From the NCBI RefSeq assembly GCF_014212135.1, contig NZ_JACJVQ010000019.1, forward strand, positions 434,001 through 498,000: 64,000 bases of DNA, written 5' to 3'. This document shows positions 17,412 to 25,876 of this stretch, piece after piece. Each line of letters begins with the position of its first letter. Position 1 is the stretch's first letter. Below the pieces are notes generated by a model. The model had not been told where the DNA came from and did not search any database. It saw only the letters and a list, made by a program, of their open reading frames with translations. The position numbers and the translations under genes were made by a program. This DNA is from Cohnella thailandensis. Its GTDB lineage: Bacteria; Bacillota; Bacilli; Paenibacillales; Paenibacillaceae.

Positions 17412-18392
17412 ATGCAGAGGAGCGAACCGGCATTGGATCAAGCGAGATTGCAGCTGCTCGAGTGGAACGAGCAATTGGCGGCATGCGGGGAACGCAGGAA
17501 GCTGAAGGAGAAGAGGCAACGGCGTCTGACGGAGCTGAAGGAGCTGATCGCCCGCCAGGGAAAGGCCGTTGAAGAGAGCAGAATCCTGGCCAACGAGGAG
17601 CAGTCGGATGTCGAGACGTTGACGAAAGCATCCATCCCGAGGGCTTGGTACAAACTGATCGGGCAGCTGGATGAGCGGCTTGAACAAGAGGAGAAGGAAG
17701 CGGCCGAAGCGACGTTGAAGCTGGATTCGGCGCTGACGGCATTGTCCGCGCTGGAGTCGGAGCTCGCCGAGAATCAGCGGTTGTTCGCCGAAGTCGCGGG
17801 CTCGGATAGAGAATACGAAGAGCTGCTCGAGAAGAAGAAGAACTGGATTCGGTTGTTCGACGAACCGACCGAGAAGGAGCTGGATCGGCTTACCGAGGAG
17901 ACCGGAGCTCTGCGTGCTAGGCTGAAGGAGACGAAGGAAGCGGAGACTGCGGGCTCCAGAGCCTCCGACCGGTTATCTGGCGCTCAGGATAAGCTGCGTT
18001 CCGCGCGAAGCTGGGGAACGTACGATATGCTCGGCGGCGGCATGATCTCGACGGCGATCAAGCATAGCCGAATCGACGAGGCGAGAGAGCAGATGCGTCA
18101 AGCGCAATCATCGCTGCGCTCCTTCGAGCGGGAGCTGGCCGATCTGGATTGGCAGTCGGGCGCGGGAGACGTGGAGCTGAGCGGCTTCCTGACGTTCGCG
18201 GACTACTTTTTTGACGGTTTGTTGATGGATTGGGTCGTGCAGGGCCGGATTAACGAGGCTTTGGAGAAGGTGGACAGCGGGGGAGAGGAAGTGAATCGCC
18301 AGCTTGCCCGCTTAGCGAAGGAAAGAACAAGGCTGGAAAGCGAGCTCGCCACGCTCGAGCGGACGTACAGGGAGACGATCGAGCAGAGATAA
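17412..18392 (+). CDS. Coiled-coil protein of unknown function
   Basis: A 326-residue protein that is almost all charged heptad-like helix (long Glu/Lys/Arg/Leu stretches about 1-190 and 205-326). A central glycine-rich turn (YDMLGGGMISTAIKHSRID) is shared with a family of Bacilli proteins of unknown role. No signal peptide or membrane segment is seen. AAGGAAA precedes; the ATG at 17412 is better spaced than the TTG at 17406. It ends at a strong terminator. A structural or scaffold role is only a guess. Confidence 0.75.
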   Translation: MQRSEPALDQARLQLLEWNEQLAACGERRKLKEKRQRRLTELKELIARQGKAVEESRILANEEQSDVETLTKASIPRAWYKLIGQLDERLEQEEKEAAEATLKLDSALTALSALESELAENQRLFAEVAGSDREYEELLEKKKNWIRLFDEPTEKELDRLTEETGALRARLKETKEAETAGSRASDRLSGAQDKLRSARSWGTYDMLGGGMISTAIKHSRIDEAREQMRQAQSSLRSFERELADLDWQSGAGDVELSGFLTFADYFFDGLLMDWVVQGRINEALEKVDSGGEEVNRQLARLAKERTRLESELATLERTYRETIEQR

Positions 18393-18407
18393 GCGAATCG
18401 GGATGCG

Positions 18408-18448
18408 ACGAAGCGAGCGGCTTGGAAGGGCTGTTCGCTTCGTTTTTT
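18408..18448 (+). terminator. Terminator after the coiled-coil gene
   Basis: ACGAAGCGA (18408-18416) pairs with TCGCTTCGT (18435-18443), followed by a T-run. Confidence 0.85.
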
Positions 18449-18532
18449 GATATAAAGTTTACATAATAGTAAATATGTAAATAAATTCGGGGCCGACTAT
18501 GAACGAGTTTCGTTTTCTTTTCCAACAAAAAC

Positions 18533-18561
18533 TTTACAAAGAATAGACGTATTTATATAAT
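18533..18561 (+). promoter_or_regulatory. Sigma-A promoter of the DUF2087 regulator gene
   Basis: TTTACA (18533-18538), a 17-bp spacer and the consensus TATAAT (18556-18561) lie in an AT-rich stretch 42 bp upstream of the start. Confidence 0.8.
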
Positions 18562-18602
18562 GTCTATAAAAAAACCAAACGAAATATAAAGGCGTTGATA
18601 AA

Positions 18603-19364
18603 ATGCAAGCATCTGAACTGTTCTGGGAAGTGCCTTTGAATGATTTGATGAAGGGAATCGCTTATCGGGAAGAAGAAGAAGCCTACCTATGTCTCGTTTG
18701 CGGGGAGAAATTCGAGCCGGGCATCGTTTACCCTTACGAGGGAGTGCTTTACGAAGCTTCGAGGTTCGCCCAAGTGCATGTAAGCGAGGCGCACGGCTCC
18801 ATGTTCGACTATTTAATGGGGCTGGACAAGAAGCTGACGGGCTTGACGGAGCTTCAGAAACGGCTGCTTAAGATGTTCCATGACGGCTTGTCCGATAATG
18901 AAATCGTCAAAGAGATGGAAGGGGGGAGCACGTCGACGATTCGCAATCATCGCTTCGCTCTGCGGGAGAAAATGAAGCAAGCGAAGGTGTTCTTGGCATT
19001 GATGGAGCTTGCTAGCGACAGAACGTCCAAGGCACAGCGATTGATTACGCCTCACAAGACGGCAACTATGGTGGATGAACGATACGCGGTGACGGAGCAA
19101 GAGAGGGAGACGATTCTTCGAATCTATTTTAAGGAAGGGCCCGACGGGCCGCTTAGCGAGATTCCTCGCAAGGAGAAGCGCAAGCTCGTCGTTCTGCGGC
19201 AGCTGGCCAAGCGGTTCGCGGACAACAAGAAGTACACGGAGAAGGAAGTCAACGCCCTGCTCAAGGAGCGGCATCCCGATTTTGCGACTCTGAGAAGATA
19301 TCTGATCGAATACGGATTCATGGATCGGGAACCGAATGGGAGCTTGTACTGGATTAAGCAATGA
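18603..19364 (+). CDS. Zinc-finger/HTH protein with DUF2087 domain
   Basis: A 253-residue probable DNA-binding regulator in three parts. First, an N-terminal zinc-finger-like segment (CLVCGEKFEPG about residues 30-40, with HVSEAH about 59-64 as further ligands). Second, a LuxR-type helix-turn-helix (about 75-135: LTELQKRLLKMFHDGLSDNE, then STIRNHRFALREKMKQ). Third, a C-terminal DUF2087 domain (about 165-250: GPLSEIPRKEKRKLVVL ... FATLRRYLIEYGFM). The pairing of HTH and DUF2087 is known in Bacilli, but target genes and ligand are not established. It has its own strong promoter. No autoregulatory palindrome is obvious. Confidence 0.88.
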   Translation: MQASELFWEVPLNDLMKGIAYREEEEAYLCLVCGEKFEPGIVYPYEGVLYEASRFAQVHVSEAHGSMFDYLMGLDKKLTGLTELQKRLLKMFHDGLSDNEIVKEMEGGSTSTIRNHRFALREKMKQAKVFLALMELASDRTSKAQRLITPHKTATMVDERYAVTEQERETILRIYFKEGPDGPLSEIPRKEKRKLVVLRQLAKRFADNKKYTEKEVNALLKERHPDFATLRRYLIEYGFMDREPNGSLYWIKQ

Positions 19365-19412
19365 GTCATTTGGTATAATGCAATATTATAAATAAGAAAG
19401 CAGGACTCGATC

Positions 19413-20138
19413 ATGGGACGCAAATGGAACAACATTAAGAACAAGAAGGCGTCGAAAGACGCGAGCAACAGCAAGGTTTATGCCAAATTCGGCATCGAAA
19501 TCTACGTAGCCGCCAAGAAAGGCGAGCCGGATCCGGAAGCGAACCGAGCCCTTAAGGTCGTTCTGGAACGCGCCAAAACATATAACGTGCCGAAGGCCAT
19601 CATCGACCGTGCCCTCGATAAAGCCAAAGGCTCCGCGGAAGAGAACTACGTCGAGCTGCGCTACGAAGGCTTCGGCCCGAACGGCTCGATGATTATCGTC
19701 GATACGCTGACGAATAACGTGAACCGCACGGCTTCCTCCGTTCGCGCCGCGTTCAGCAAGAACGGCGGCAATATGGGCGTAACCGGCTCGGTCGCTTACA
19801 TGTTCGACGCGACGGCCGTCATCGGCTTGACCGGCAAAACGGTCGACGAGGTGATGGAGCTGTTGCTCGAGACCGACGTAGACGTGCGCGATGTCGTGGA
19901 AGAGGACGATTCGGTCGTCGTGTATGCCGATCCGGAGCAATTCCACGCCGTTCAAGACGCGATCAAGAGCATGGGCGTGACGGAATTCACCGTAGCGGAA
20001 CTGACGATGATTCCTCAGAATTACGTGCAGCTTCCGGAGGAATCGCTGCCGTCCTTCGAGAAGATCATCGACGCGCTGGACGATCTGGAAGACGTTCAGC
20101 AGGTGTATCACAACGTGGAGCTTGAAGACGAAGAATAA
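19413..20138 (+). CDS. YebC/PmpR-family protein (YeeN group)
   Basis: A 241-residue protein opening MGRKWNNIKNKKASKDASNS, the mark of the YeeN branch of the YebC family, followed by the three-domain fold with an acidic cleft (NGGNMGVTGSVAYMF at about 126-140). Members have been described as DNA-binding regulators. More recently YebC-type proteins were linked to helping ribosomes through proline-rich stretches. Which applies here is not readable. AGCAGGACTCG precedes the ATG. A TATAAT-like box about 40 bp upstream suggests its own promoter, and it ends at a strong terminator. Confidence 0.92.
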   Translation: MGRKWNNIKNKKASKDASNSKVYAKFGIEIYVAAKKGEPDPEANRALKVVLERAKTYNVPKAIIDRALDKAKGSAEENYVELRYEGFGPNGSMIIVDTLTNNVNRTASSVRAAFSKNGGNMGVTGSVAYMFDATAVIGLTGKTVDEVMELLLETDVDVRDVVEEDDSVVVYADPEQFHAVQDAIKSMGVTEFTVAELTMIPQNYVQLPEESLPSFEKIIDALDDLEDVQQVYHNVELEDEE

Positions 20139-20142
20139 GTCG

Positions 20143-20188
20143 AAGCGGCGGAGAGAAGAGCGCAGGCTCTTTACTCCGCCGCTTTTTT
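20143..20188 (+). terminator. Terminator after the YebC-family gene
   Basis: AAGCGGCGGAG (20143-20153) pairs perfectly with CTCCGCCGCTT (20174-20184) and is followed by Ts. Confidence 0.9.
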
Positions 20189-20255
20189 GATCGGTCGGAG
20201 AACTCGTCCATACCAATGCCTTGCAGCTGAATATTCTACTGTTGGAGGTGTGGCG

Positions 20256-20291
20256 ATGAGAAAGGCCGACATCCATACGCGAAGACGATGA
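20256..20291 (+). CDS. Eleven-codon leader peptide before the sulfotransferase gene
   Basis: An ATG with an excellent GGAGGTG ribosome binding site opens MRKADIHTRRR and stops at TGA (20289-20291), which overlaps the sulfotransferase ATG as ATGA. The sulfotransferase start itself has no clear ribosome binding site. Translational coupling through this short frame is therefore likely. A sequencing frameshift joining the two is the alternative. Confidence 0.5.
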   Translation: MRKADIHTRRR

Positions 20292-21034
20292 AGCGTCACC
20301 CCATCGTGCTCTTCGTTCATATTCCGAAGGCTGCGGGAACCGGCGCGGCCGTCTTGTTCTACGAACAATATAAAGAGAAGCTCGGCGTCATCGACATGAA
20401 CGTCTGGGACCGCTGGCAGGAGCGCATGCGGGATGCGCCTTATCGGTTCGATTGCCTGTTCGGTCATTTCAGCTACGGCATCCACGAAGATATCGCGCGG
20501 GCCGCCGAATATACTTCCGTTATGCGCAATCCGATCGATGCCATCCTTTCGTACCACTCCTTTATCGTTAGCAAGCCGGATCATCCTTTTCACCAATTCA
20601 TGGGGAACGGGAGCTTGGACCAGTTCTTAAAGCTACCTCCGGAGCTCTTGTTCGTTTTTCGCAACTATCAGACCACGATGCTTACCGGCAAGCTGAACGC
20701 GACGGCATCGGAGGCGATCGAGCTGATCGGGCGGAAATATCCTATACTCGGTACGGTCGAACGTCTGCCGGAGACGATTTACTTCTGGCAGAAGAGGTAC
20801 GGGTGGGGAGAAGTCGTAATGCGGATGGAAGAGGGCAAAAACGCGTCCGAAGCGCCCCGCAAGCTCTCCTTAGCGGAGATCCGCGGAATCGAGGAGCTTG
20901 TCCGCGTCGATCTCGACGTGTATGCCTTCGTCCGTTCGAGGCTGGCGCAGATGATAATCGCCCTCTCGTCCGGAGAGAAAGCGGCGATTCGGGAATTAAA
21001 AGAAACGGGCCGGTTAAGCCCGTTTCTCCATTAA
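20288..21034 (+). CDS. Sulfotransferase-family protein
   Basis: A 248-residue protein with the two PAPS-binding signatures of sulfotransferases. The 5'-phosphosulfate loop is HIPKAAGTG at residues 11-19. The 3'-phosphate site is VMRNPIDAILSYHSF at about 78-92 (Arg80 and Ser88 in the family pattern). It would transfer sulfate from PAPS to an unknown acceptor. No signal peptide or membrane segment is seen, so it is probably cytoplasmic. Translation appears coupled to an 11-codon leader. The last codons form a terminator hairpin, and the stop overlaps that of the convergent UbiD-family gene by 4 bases. Confidence 0.82.
   Translation: MKRHPIVLFVHIPKAAGTGAAVLFYEQYKEKLGVIDMNVWDRWQERMRDAPYRFDCLFGHFSYGIHEDIARAAEYTSVMRNPIDAILSYHSFIVSKPDHPFHQFMGNGSLDQFLKLPPELLFVFRNYQTTMLTGKLNATASEAIELIGRKYPILGTVERLPETIYFWQKRYGWGEVVMRMEEGKNASEAPRKLSLAEIRGIEELVRVDLDVYAFVRSRLAQMIIALSSGEKAAIRELKETGRLSPFLH
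21001..21027. terminator. Terminator inside the end of the sulfotransferase gene
   Basis: AGAAACGGGC (21001-21010) pairs perfectly with GCCCGTTTCT (21018-21027). As it lies between convergent stops it could serve both genes. Confidence 0.7.
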
Positions 21035-22866
21035 ATATGTCGGATGCCGCTTAAGCTGGCTCCGCTCACGAAGAATCGTTCGATGTTCTTCTCCACGGTC
21101 GGGTCCGGAATGAGCGGAGGCGCGTGGTGCGGCTTGAGCCGAATGTCCAGGATGACATTGTCGCAAGCCCAATGCTTGTTCTCGTAAGCGCTGTTCACGC
21201 CGTAAATATCGTGGGACGGATTGCTTCTGGTGAAGGCGACCCAGAGGAAGTTCGACAGGCTAGCGCTGACGAAGCCGCTGTCGTCGCAGACGAGAATCAT
21301 CGGGCAGCCGTCCAGCTCCCCGCGCGCGCGGAGCTCTTCGCCCAGCTCTTGAAGCTCTCTTCCGGCGTCCTCATAGCTGACGAACGGCGCAGCTTGGAGC
21401 GCCACGACTCCCGGGACGACGAGCCGCGCGTTCTCGAAGCCGCGGATCCGCTTCAGCGCTTCCGGTACGTCGCGGCAAAGCTCCCGGCGAACGTCCCCGT
21501 ACGCGGCGAAGACGACCTTGCTTCCGCCGTTAAGCTCCCCGCCCGAATAATCGAGAGTATCGATCGTCGTGTTCGTATGGAAGTGAAGATCGCGCCTGAG
21601 GTCGATTCTCTCCAGAATGTAAGTAAGAAAATCGACGATGTCATGCGTATCGAGCGGACGCTCGTCCTCCGCGGTGATGAACAGGTACTTCGCCAAGCTC
21701 AGCTGATTGGTTCCCAGGATCCGGTTGGCTATCGTGAGCAGCTCGGTCGGCTTCTTGGTCTGCAGGTAAGGCGTGTAGCGTTCGCTGCCGATCGCCAGCA
21801 GAAGGGGGTGCACGCCTGCCGCGTCGACGGCATGTACCTCCTTGACGCCCGGGATTTCGCCGCTGATCGCATCGCCCGTGATCTCGTGAATCAGTTCTCC
21901 GAAGGACGTGTCTTCCTGCGGCGGGCGGCCGACGACGGTGAACGGCCAGATGGCGTTCTTCTTCGCGAACACCCGATGCACCTTCATGACCGGGAAGGGG
22001 TGGGCCAGGCTGTAATATCCCAGGTGATCGCCGAAGGGGCCCTCCGGCTTGGTGTCCATCGGATGAATCTCGCCGGTAATGACGAAGTCCGCGTCGTTGC
22101 TGATGCAGAAGCCGTCCAGGTAGCTGTAGCGGAACCGGCGGCCGCCGAGCAGGCCGGCGAACAGCATCTCGCTGAGACCTTCGGGCAGCGGCATGACGGC
22201 GGACAGCATATGGGCAGGCGGGCCGCCGACGAAGCAGCTGACCTTCAGCGGCTCTCCTCGCCGGGTCGCCTTCTGCTGGTGGATGCCGATGCCTCTATGA
22301 ATCTGGTAATGCACGCCGACCTCTTCGTTCAAGCGGTAATCGTTGCCGCTTAGCTGGATCCGGTACATTCCCAGGTTGGAGTTCATGATCCCGGGCTTGT
22401 CGGGGTCTTCCGAGTATACCTGCGGAAGCGTCACGAAGGCGCCTCCGTCATCCGGCCAGTGCTTGATGAGGGGAAGATCGCCGATCCGGATCTCTTGTTC
22501 CGCTACGGGGAAGCCGCCGGATTGCTTCGAGGGCAGCGCCTTCAAGGCGGCGAAGCCGGAAGAGATATTCTGCAGCGGGTGCTTCAGCGCCTGCATCGGA
22601 TCGTCGCGCAGCTTGACGACCTGCTGCACGGCGTTTAACGTATGGCGGAAAATAAATTTGCTGCGCTCGAGCGTGCCGAACAAGTTCGAAACCGCAGGGA
22701 ATCGAGTGCCCTTCACTCGTTCGAATAAGAGGGCGGGGCCTCCCGCCTCGTAAACTTTGAGATGAATGGCCGCCATCTCCAGATGGGGGTCCACTTCTTC
22801 CCGAACGCGAACGAGGTGACCATGCCGTTCGAGATCGATGACGCATTCTTCCAAACTTTTGTACAT
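21031..22866 (-). CDS. UbiD-family prenyl-FMN-dependent decarboxylase
   Basis: A 611-residue member of the UbiD family, which decarboxylates aromatic or unsaturated acids reversibly with prenylated FMN and Mn/K. Typical segments are present: the NSNLGMYR and HYQIHRGIGIHQQKA region, and the active-site stretch TKPEGPFGDHLGYYSL with its conserved Glu-Gly-Pro-Phe-Gly. The ATG at 22866 is chosen (GGAG about ten bases upstream); a longer frame exists upstream without a site. No ubiX-like flavin prenyltransferase is in the window. Substrate unknown: it could belong to quinone or to aromatic acid metabolism. It may be cotranscribed with glsA, 130 bases upstream. Confidence 0.9.
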   Translation of the reverse strand: MYKSLEECVIDLERHGHLVRVREEVDPHLEMAAIHLKVYEAGGPALLFERVKGTRFPAVSNLFGTLERSKFIFRHTLNAVQQVVKLRDDPMQALKHPLQNISSGFAALKALPSKQSGGFPVAEQEIRIGDLPLIKHWPDDGGAFVTLPQVYSEDPDKPGIMNSNLGMYRIQLSGNDYRLNEEVGVHYQIHRGIGIHQQKATRRGEPLKVSCFVGGPPAHMLSAVMPLPEGLSEMLFAGLLGGRRFRYSYLDGFCISNDADFVITGEIHPMDTKPEGPFGDHLGYYSLAHPFPVMKVHRVFAKKNAIWPFTVVGRPPQEDTSFGELIHEITGDAISGEIPGVKEVHAVDAAGVHPLLLAIGSERYTPYLQTKKPTELLTIANRILGTNQLSLAKYLFITAEDERPLDTHDIVDFLTYILERIDLRRDLHFHTNTTIDTLDYSGGELNGGSKVVFAAYGDVRRELCRDVPEALKRIRGFENARLVVPGVVALQAAPFVSYEDAGRELQELGEELRARGELDGCPMILVCDDSGFVSASLSNFLWVAFTRSNPSHDIYGVNSAYENKHWACDNVILDIRLKPHHAPPLIPDPTVEKNIERFFVSGASLSGIRHI

Positions 22867-22996
22867 AAATGATAGTCTCCATTCCCCGATGCAAAGGTTA
22901 TGTACAGAATATCGCAATCGGCGAGCGAACTCAATGCAAGAAAGAAGCGGCGGAGGAAGATCCCTCTCGTCGCCAGATAGGCTCGCGTTCCGAACG

Positions 22997-23938
22997 CTAG
23001 AACATGCTCCAATCCATCTCTTGGGAGATCGTCTCCAGCAGACGAACCCCCGCGCAGCTATTCCCTTTGGCGTTCAGCGCGGGACCGACGACGCCGATTC
23101 CGAATCGGCCCGGAACGAGAGCGAGGATGCCGCCGGAGACGCCGCTCTTGGCGGGAAGCCCGACCTGGATGGCGAATTCTCCGGAAGCATTGTACATGCC
23201 GCAGGTCGTCATGAACGTCTTCGCGATCTGGACGAACCGGCGGGGAATCAGAGACTCGCCCGTGACCGGGTCCGTCCCGTTGCAGGAGAGGACGAGCGCC
23301 ATCCGGGATAAATCGGCGCAATCCGCCTGGATGGAGCAATGCCGGAAGTAGACGTCGAGCACGTCGTCGACCTTGCCTTCGAGCACTCCGTGATCCTTGA
23401 GCAGGTACGCCATCGACCGGTTCAAATCGCCCGTCTCGGATTCCGACAAGTAGACGTCGGAATCGTAGGAGAGCCGGTCGTTGCCGGCGAGGCGCTTGAA
23501 GAATTCAAGGATTCTCGCCGACTTCTCGGCGGGGCCGGATCCCTTGATCAACGAAGAGATCGTGATCGCCCCCGCGTTGATCAGCGGGTTGAAGGGAATG
23601 CCGGGCTGCACGAGCTCCAGCTTCAGCATGGAATTGAAGTTGTCGCCCGTCGGCTCCATGCCCACCTTGTCGAACACGGCCTTTTCTCCGTTGTCCATCA
23701 AGGCAAGAATGAGCGTAAATACCTTCGAGATGCTCTGCATGGTGAATTTCAGCTCGCTGTCCCCGGCGGAGACCGATTGTCCGGCCGAGCTGAGGATCGT
23801 AATTCCGAGGGCGTCTTTGGGCGCTTTGGACAGCTCCGGGATATAAGCGGCTACCTTACCGCGCGAGGTATAGACCCGGCTCGCATCGACCCATGCGGAC
23901 AAGCTTTGCTCGAGCCTTGCCATTTCGCTTGTGCTCAT
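22997..23938 (-). CDS. glsA: Glutaminase A
   Basis: A 313-residue glutaminase of the serine-dependent beta-lactamase-like fold, hydrolysing glutamine to glutamate and ammonia. The catalytic Ser-x-x-Lys is S69-I-S-K72 in FTMQSISKVF. Family segments PFNPLINAGAI and SGVSGGILALVPGRFGIGVVGP follow. Length matches bacterial glutaminases. The ATG at 23938 is preceded by AAAAAGGGG; the frame is open further upstream without a better start. It is divergent from the RNase Z gene. No regulatory element was recognised. Confidence 0.96.
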   Translation of the reverse strand: MSTSEMARLEQSLSAWVDASRVYTSRGKVAAYIPELSKAPKDALGITILSSAGQSVSAGDSELKFTMQSISKVFTLILALMDNGEKAVFDKVGMEPTGDNFNSMLKLELVQPGIPFNPLINAGAITISSLIKGSGPAEKSARILEFFKRLAGNDRLSYDSDVYLSESETGDLNRSMAYLLKDHGVLEGKVDDVLDVYFRHCSIQADCADLSRMALVLSCNGTDPVTGESLIPRRFVQIAKTFMTTCGMYNASGEFAIQVGLPAKSGVSGGILALVPGRFGIGVVGPALNAKGNSCAGVRLLETISQEMDWSMF

Positions 23939-24177
23939 GCTGACATTTCCCCTTTTTCCCAACGGTATTGCCGCCCTAGTCAGTCGCATGACCCGGCTGC
24001 TTCGTCGACGGCCGTCGTTGTATGCTATTATCGGTCAATTCGAGAAGCTTATAAAGGGCCGTTCGGCGCCATTCAGCCGTTGATGCGTGTTTTATCGGGG
24101 GCGGGCATGCTATTCTAATGGAAGGACCCGTTTTTGGCATAATAATCATATTCGTTCGGCTTCTTGACCGGAAGGGG

Positions 24178-25143
24178 ATGGACAGAAGAGTGCAGCTTAT
24201 CTTTCTTGGAACGGGCGCCGGACGTCCGACGCTCGAACGCAACGTGACCTCGATCGCCTTGCAGTTTCCGGAGCGCCATAATCGCTTCTGGCTGTTCGAT
24301 GCGGGGGAAGGGACGCAGCATCGCCTGCTCGGCATCAAGCGCTTGAAGCTGAGCAAGCTGGATAAAATATTCATTACTCATCTGCACGGGGATCACCTGT
24401 ACGGATTGCCCGGGCTTCTCACCAGCCGCTCCTTCATCGAAGGCGCGGGGAAGCTGACCGTCTACGGCCCTCCGGGGCTGAAAGCTTACCTTGACGGCAT
24501 TATGGACATCAGCGAGGTTCATCTCGATTACGAGCTGGAGATCGTGGAGCTAGCCTCCGAGAAGATGGAGCAGACCGTGCTCGAGGACAGCTTCTGCCGG
24601 ATCGTCGCCATGGAGCTGGATCATCGCATTCGCTGCTACGGCTATCGGATCATGGAGTCTCCGAAGACCGGCTCTCTCGACTTGGAGAAGCTCAAGCGGC
24701 TCGGAATTTCTCCCGGGCCCGAATACGGCAAGCTAAAGAGAGGGGAGGCGGTCACGTTGAAGGATGGCACCGTCATCCGGTCCGAAGAAGTGCTGTCGAG
24801 CCCTAAGAAGGGCGTGACGGTGACGATTCTCGGGGATACGGCACCGTGCGAGAATGCGGTAAAGCTGGCGCATGAAGCCGATCTTCTCGTCCATGAAGCG
24901 ACTTTCGCTTCCGGACTGGAGGAGAAAGCGGCCGCTTACGGCCATTCGACGATAACGCAGGCTGCCCGGGCGGCGCGCGAGGCAAGGGCGAAGTGTCTCG
25001 TGGTCACGCACTTCAGCGCCCGCTACGCGGCCGATGCGGTCGAGCGGATGGCGGAGGAGGCCCGCTCCGTCTTCGGGAACCTGCACGCCGCCGCCGACGG
25101 CAGAGAATTCGCCATTCCCATGGACGCCGCCGGCGAAGATTAG
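24178..25143 (+). CDS. rnz: Ribonuclease Z
   Basis: A 321-residue tRNA 3'-processing endonuclease of the metallo-beta-lactamase fold, which cuts tRNA precursors lacking encoded CCA. The zinc motif HLHGDH is at residues 68-73. The opening LIFLGTGAGRPTLERNVTS, the exosite region around residues 150-200 and the late ILGDT, VHEATFA and THFSARY motifs all fit. The ATG at 24178 directly follows GGAAGGGG, giving very short spacing. A GTG at 24190 would be better spaced, and an ATG at 24118 would add 20 residues, so the start is uncertain by a few codons. Confidence 0.95.
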   Translation: MDRRVQLIFLGTGAGRPTLERNVTSIALQFPERHNRFWLFDAGEGTQHRLLGIKRLKLSKLDKIFITHLHGDHLYGLPGLLTSRSFIEGAGKLTVYGPPGLKAYLDGIMDISEVHLDYELEIVELASEKMEQTVLEDSFCRIVAMELDHRIRCYGYRIMESPKTGSLDLEKLKRLGISPGPEYGKLKRGEAVTLKDGTVIRSEEVLSSPKKGVTVTILGDTAPCENAVKLAHEADLLVHEATFASGLEEKAAAYGHSTITQAARAAREARAKCLVVTHFSARYAADAVERMAEEARSVFGNLHAAADGREFAIPMDAAGED

Positions 25144-25204
25144 TATAATTTCGGAGATTGAACTTCGGCAGATCCGAATCGCCATGGGAGAGGCAGGATG
25201 ACAG

Positions 25205-25684
25205 GTGGAAGATTATCAAGCTTTGCTAGACCGAATACTGGAGCAGGAGAGGCTGCTTCGGTTCAGCGAATTCAGCCACGGCACCGCGATCGCGCTTGGC
25301 AACGCTATTCTGGAGAGAGCCGTCCGGTTGGACAAGCAAATCGTCGTCGATATCCGGCGCAACGGACAAGTCGTCTTCCACGCGAAGATGGACGGAACGG
25401 GCCCCAACAACGACCGTTGGATCGAGAGAAAGCTTAATGTCGTTAATCATTTTGGCCACAGTTCGTATTATATGCATGTGCTCTACAAGTCATGGAACAC
25501 GACGATCCAAGAAAATGCATACGTCGACGCGATGGAGTATTCGGCGGAAGGCGGCTGCTTCCCGATCCTCATGGCGAACGTAGAGGGGCCGATCGGCTCC
25601 ATCGCCGTCTCCGGCCTGACGGGACCCGAGGATCACGAGATGATCACGGATACGTTAGCGGAGTTTCTTGGGATTGTTTATTGA
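25205..25684 (+). CDS. UPF0303/GlcG-like heme-degrading domain protein
   Basis: A 159-residue small alpha/beta protein of the UPF0303 family (YBR137W-like, grouped with GlcG/HbpS heme-binding folds). It has the family blocks HGTAIALGNAI, FHAKMDGT and GGCFPI before VEGPIGSIAVSGL. Some databases call the fold heme-degrading; enzyme activity is not established for this branch. The GTG at 25205 is preceded by GGAGAGGCAGG. It follows RNase Z by about 60 bases and ends at a terminator, so it may share the rnz transcript. Confidence 0.85.
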   Translation: MEDYQALLDRILEQERLLRFSEFSHGTAIALGNAILERAVRLDKQIVVDIRRNGQVVFHAKMDGTGPNNDRWIERKLNVVNHFGHSSYYMHVLYKSWNTTIQENAYVDAMEYSAEGGCFPILMANVEGPIGSIAVSGLTGPEDHEMITDTLAEFLGIVY

Positions 25685-25714
25685 AGCTTCGTCTCGCCGA
25701 TCTTGCCTGTCCGC

Positions 25715-25748
25715 AGTCCGCTTCCCAATAAACGGGAGGCGGGCTTTT
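25715..25748 (+). terminator. Terminator after the UPF0303 gene
   Basis: CCGCTTCCC (25718-25726) pairs with GGGAGGCGG (25734-25742) with a T-G wobble, followed by CTTTTATTTT. Confidence 0.75.
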
Positions 25749-25876
25749 ATTTTCCGAGCCGACTTTAAGGAAATCTTAAGATTTGTCTCGTAAAATCTTT
25801 AGGTAATGCATGTAAACTATTAGAAGATTTTGCGAAACAGCAACGATGCAAGATAGGCTTGGAGGCTTGGAACGAG

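Noticed and set aside
21124..22353. 409-codon plus-strand frame within the UbiD-family gene
   Set aside because: Composition is that of an antisense shadow, and the UbiD motifs are clear on the other strand.
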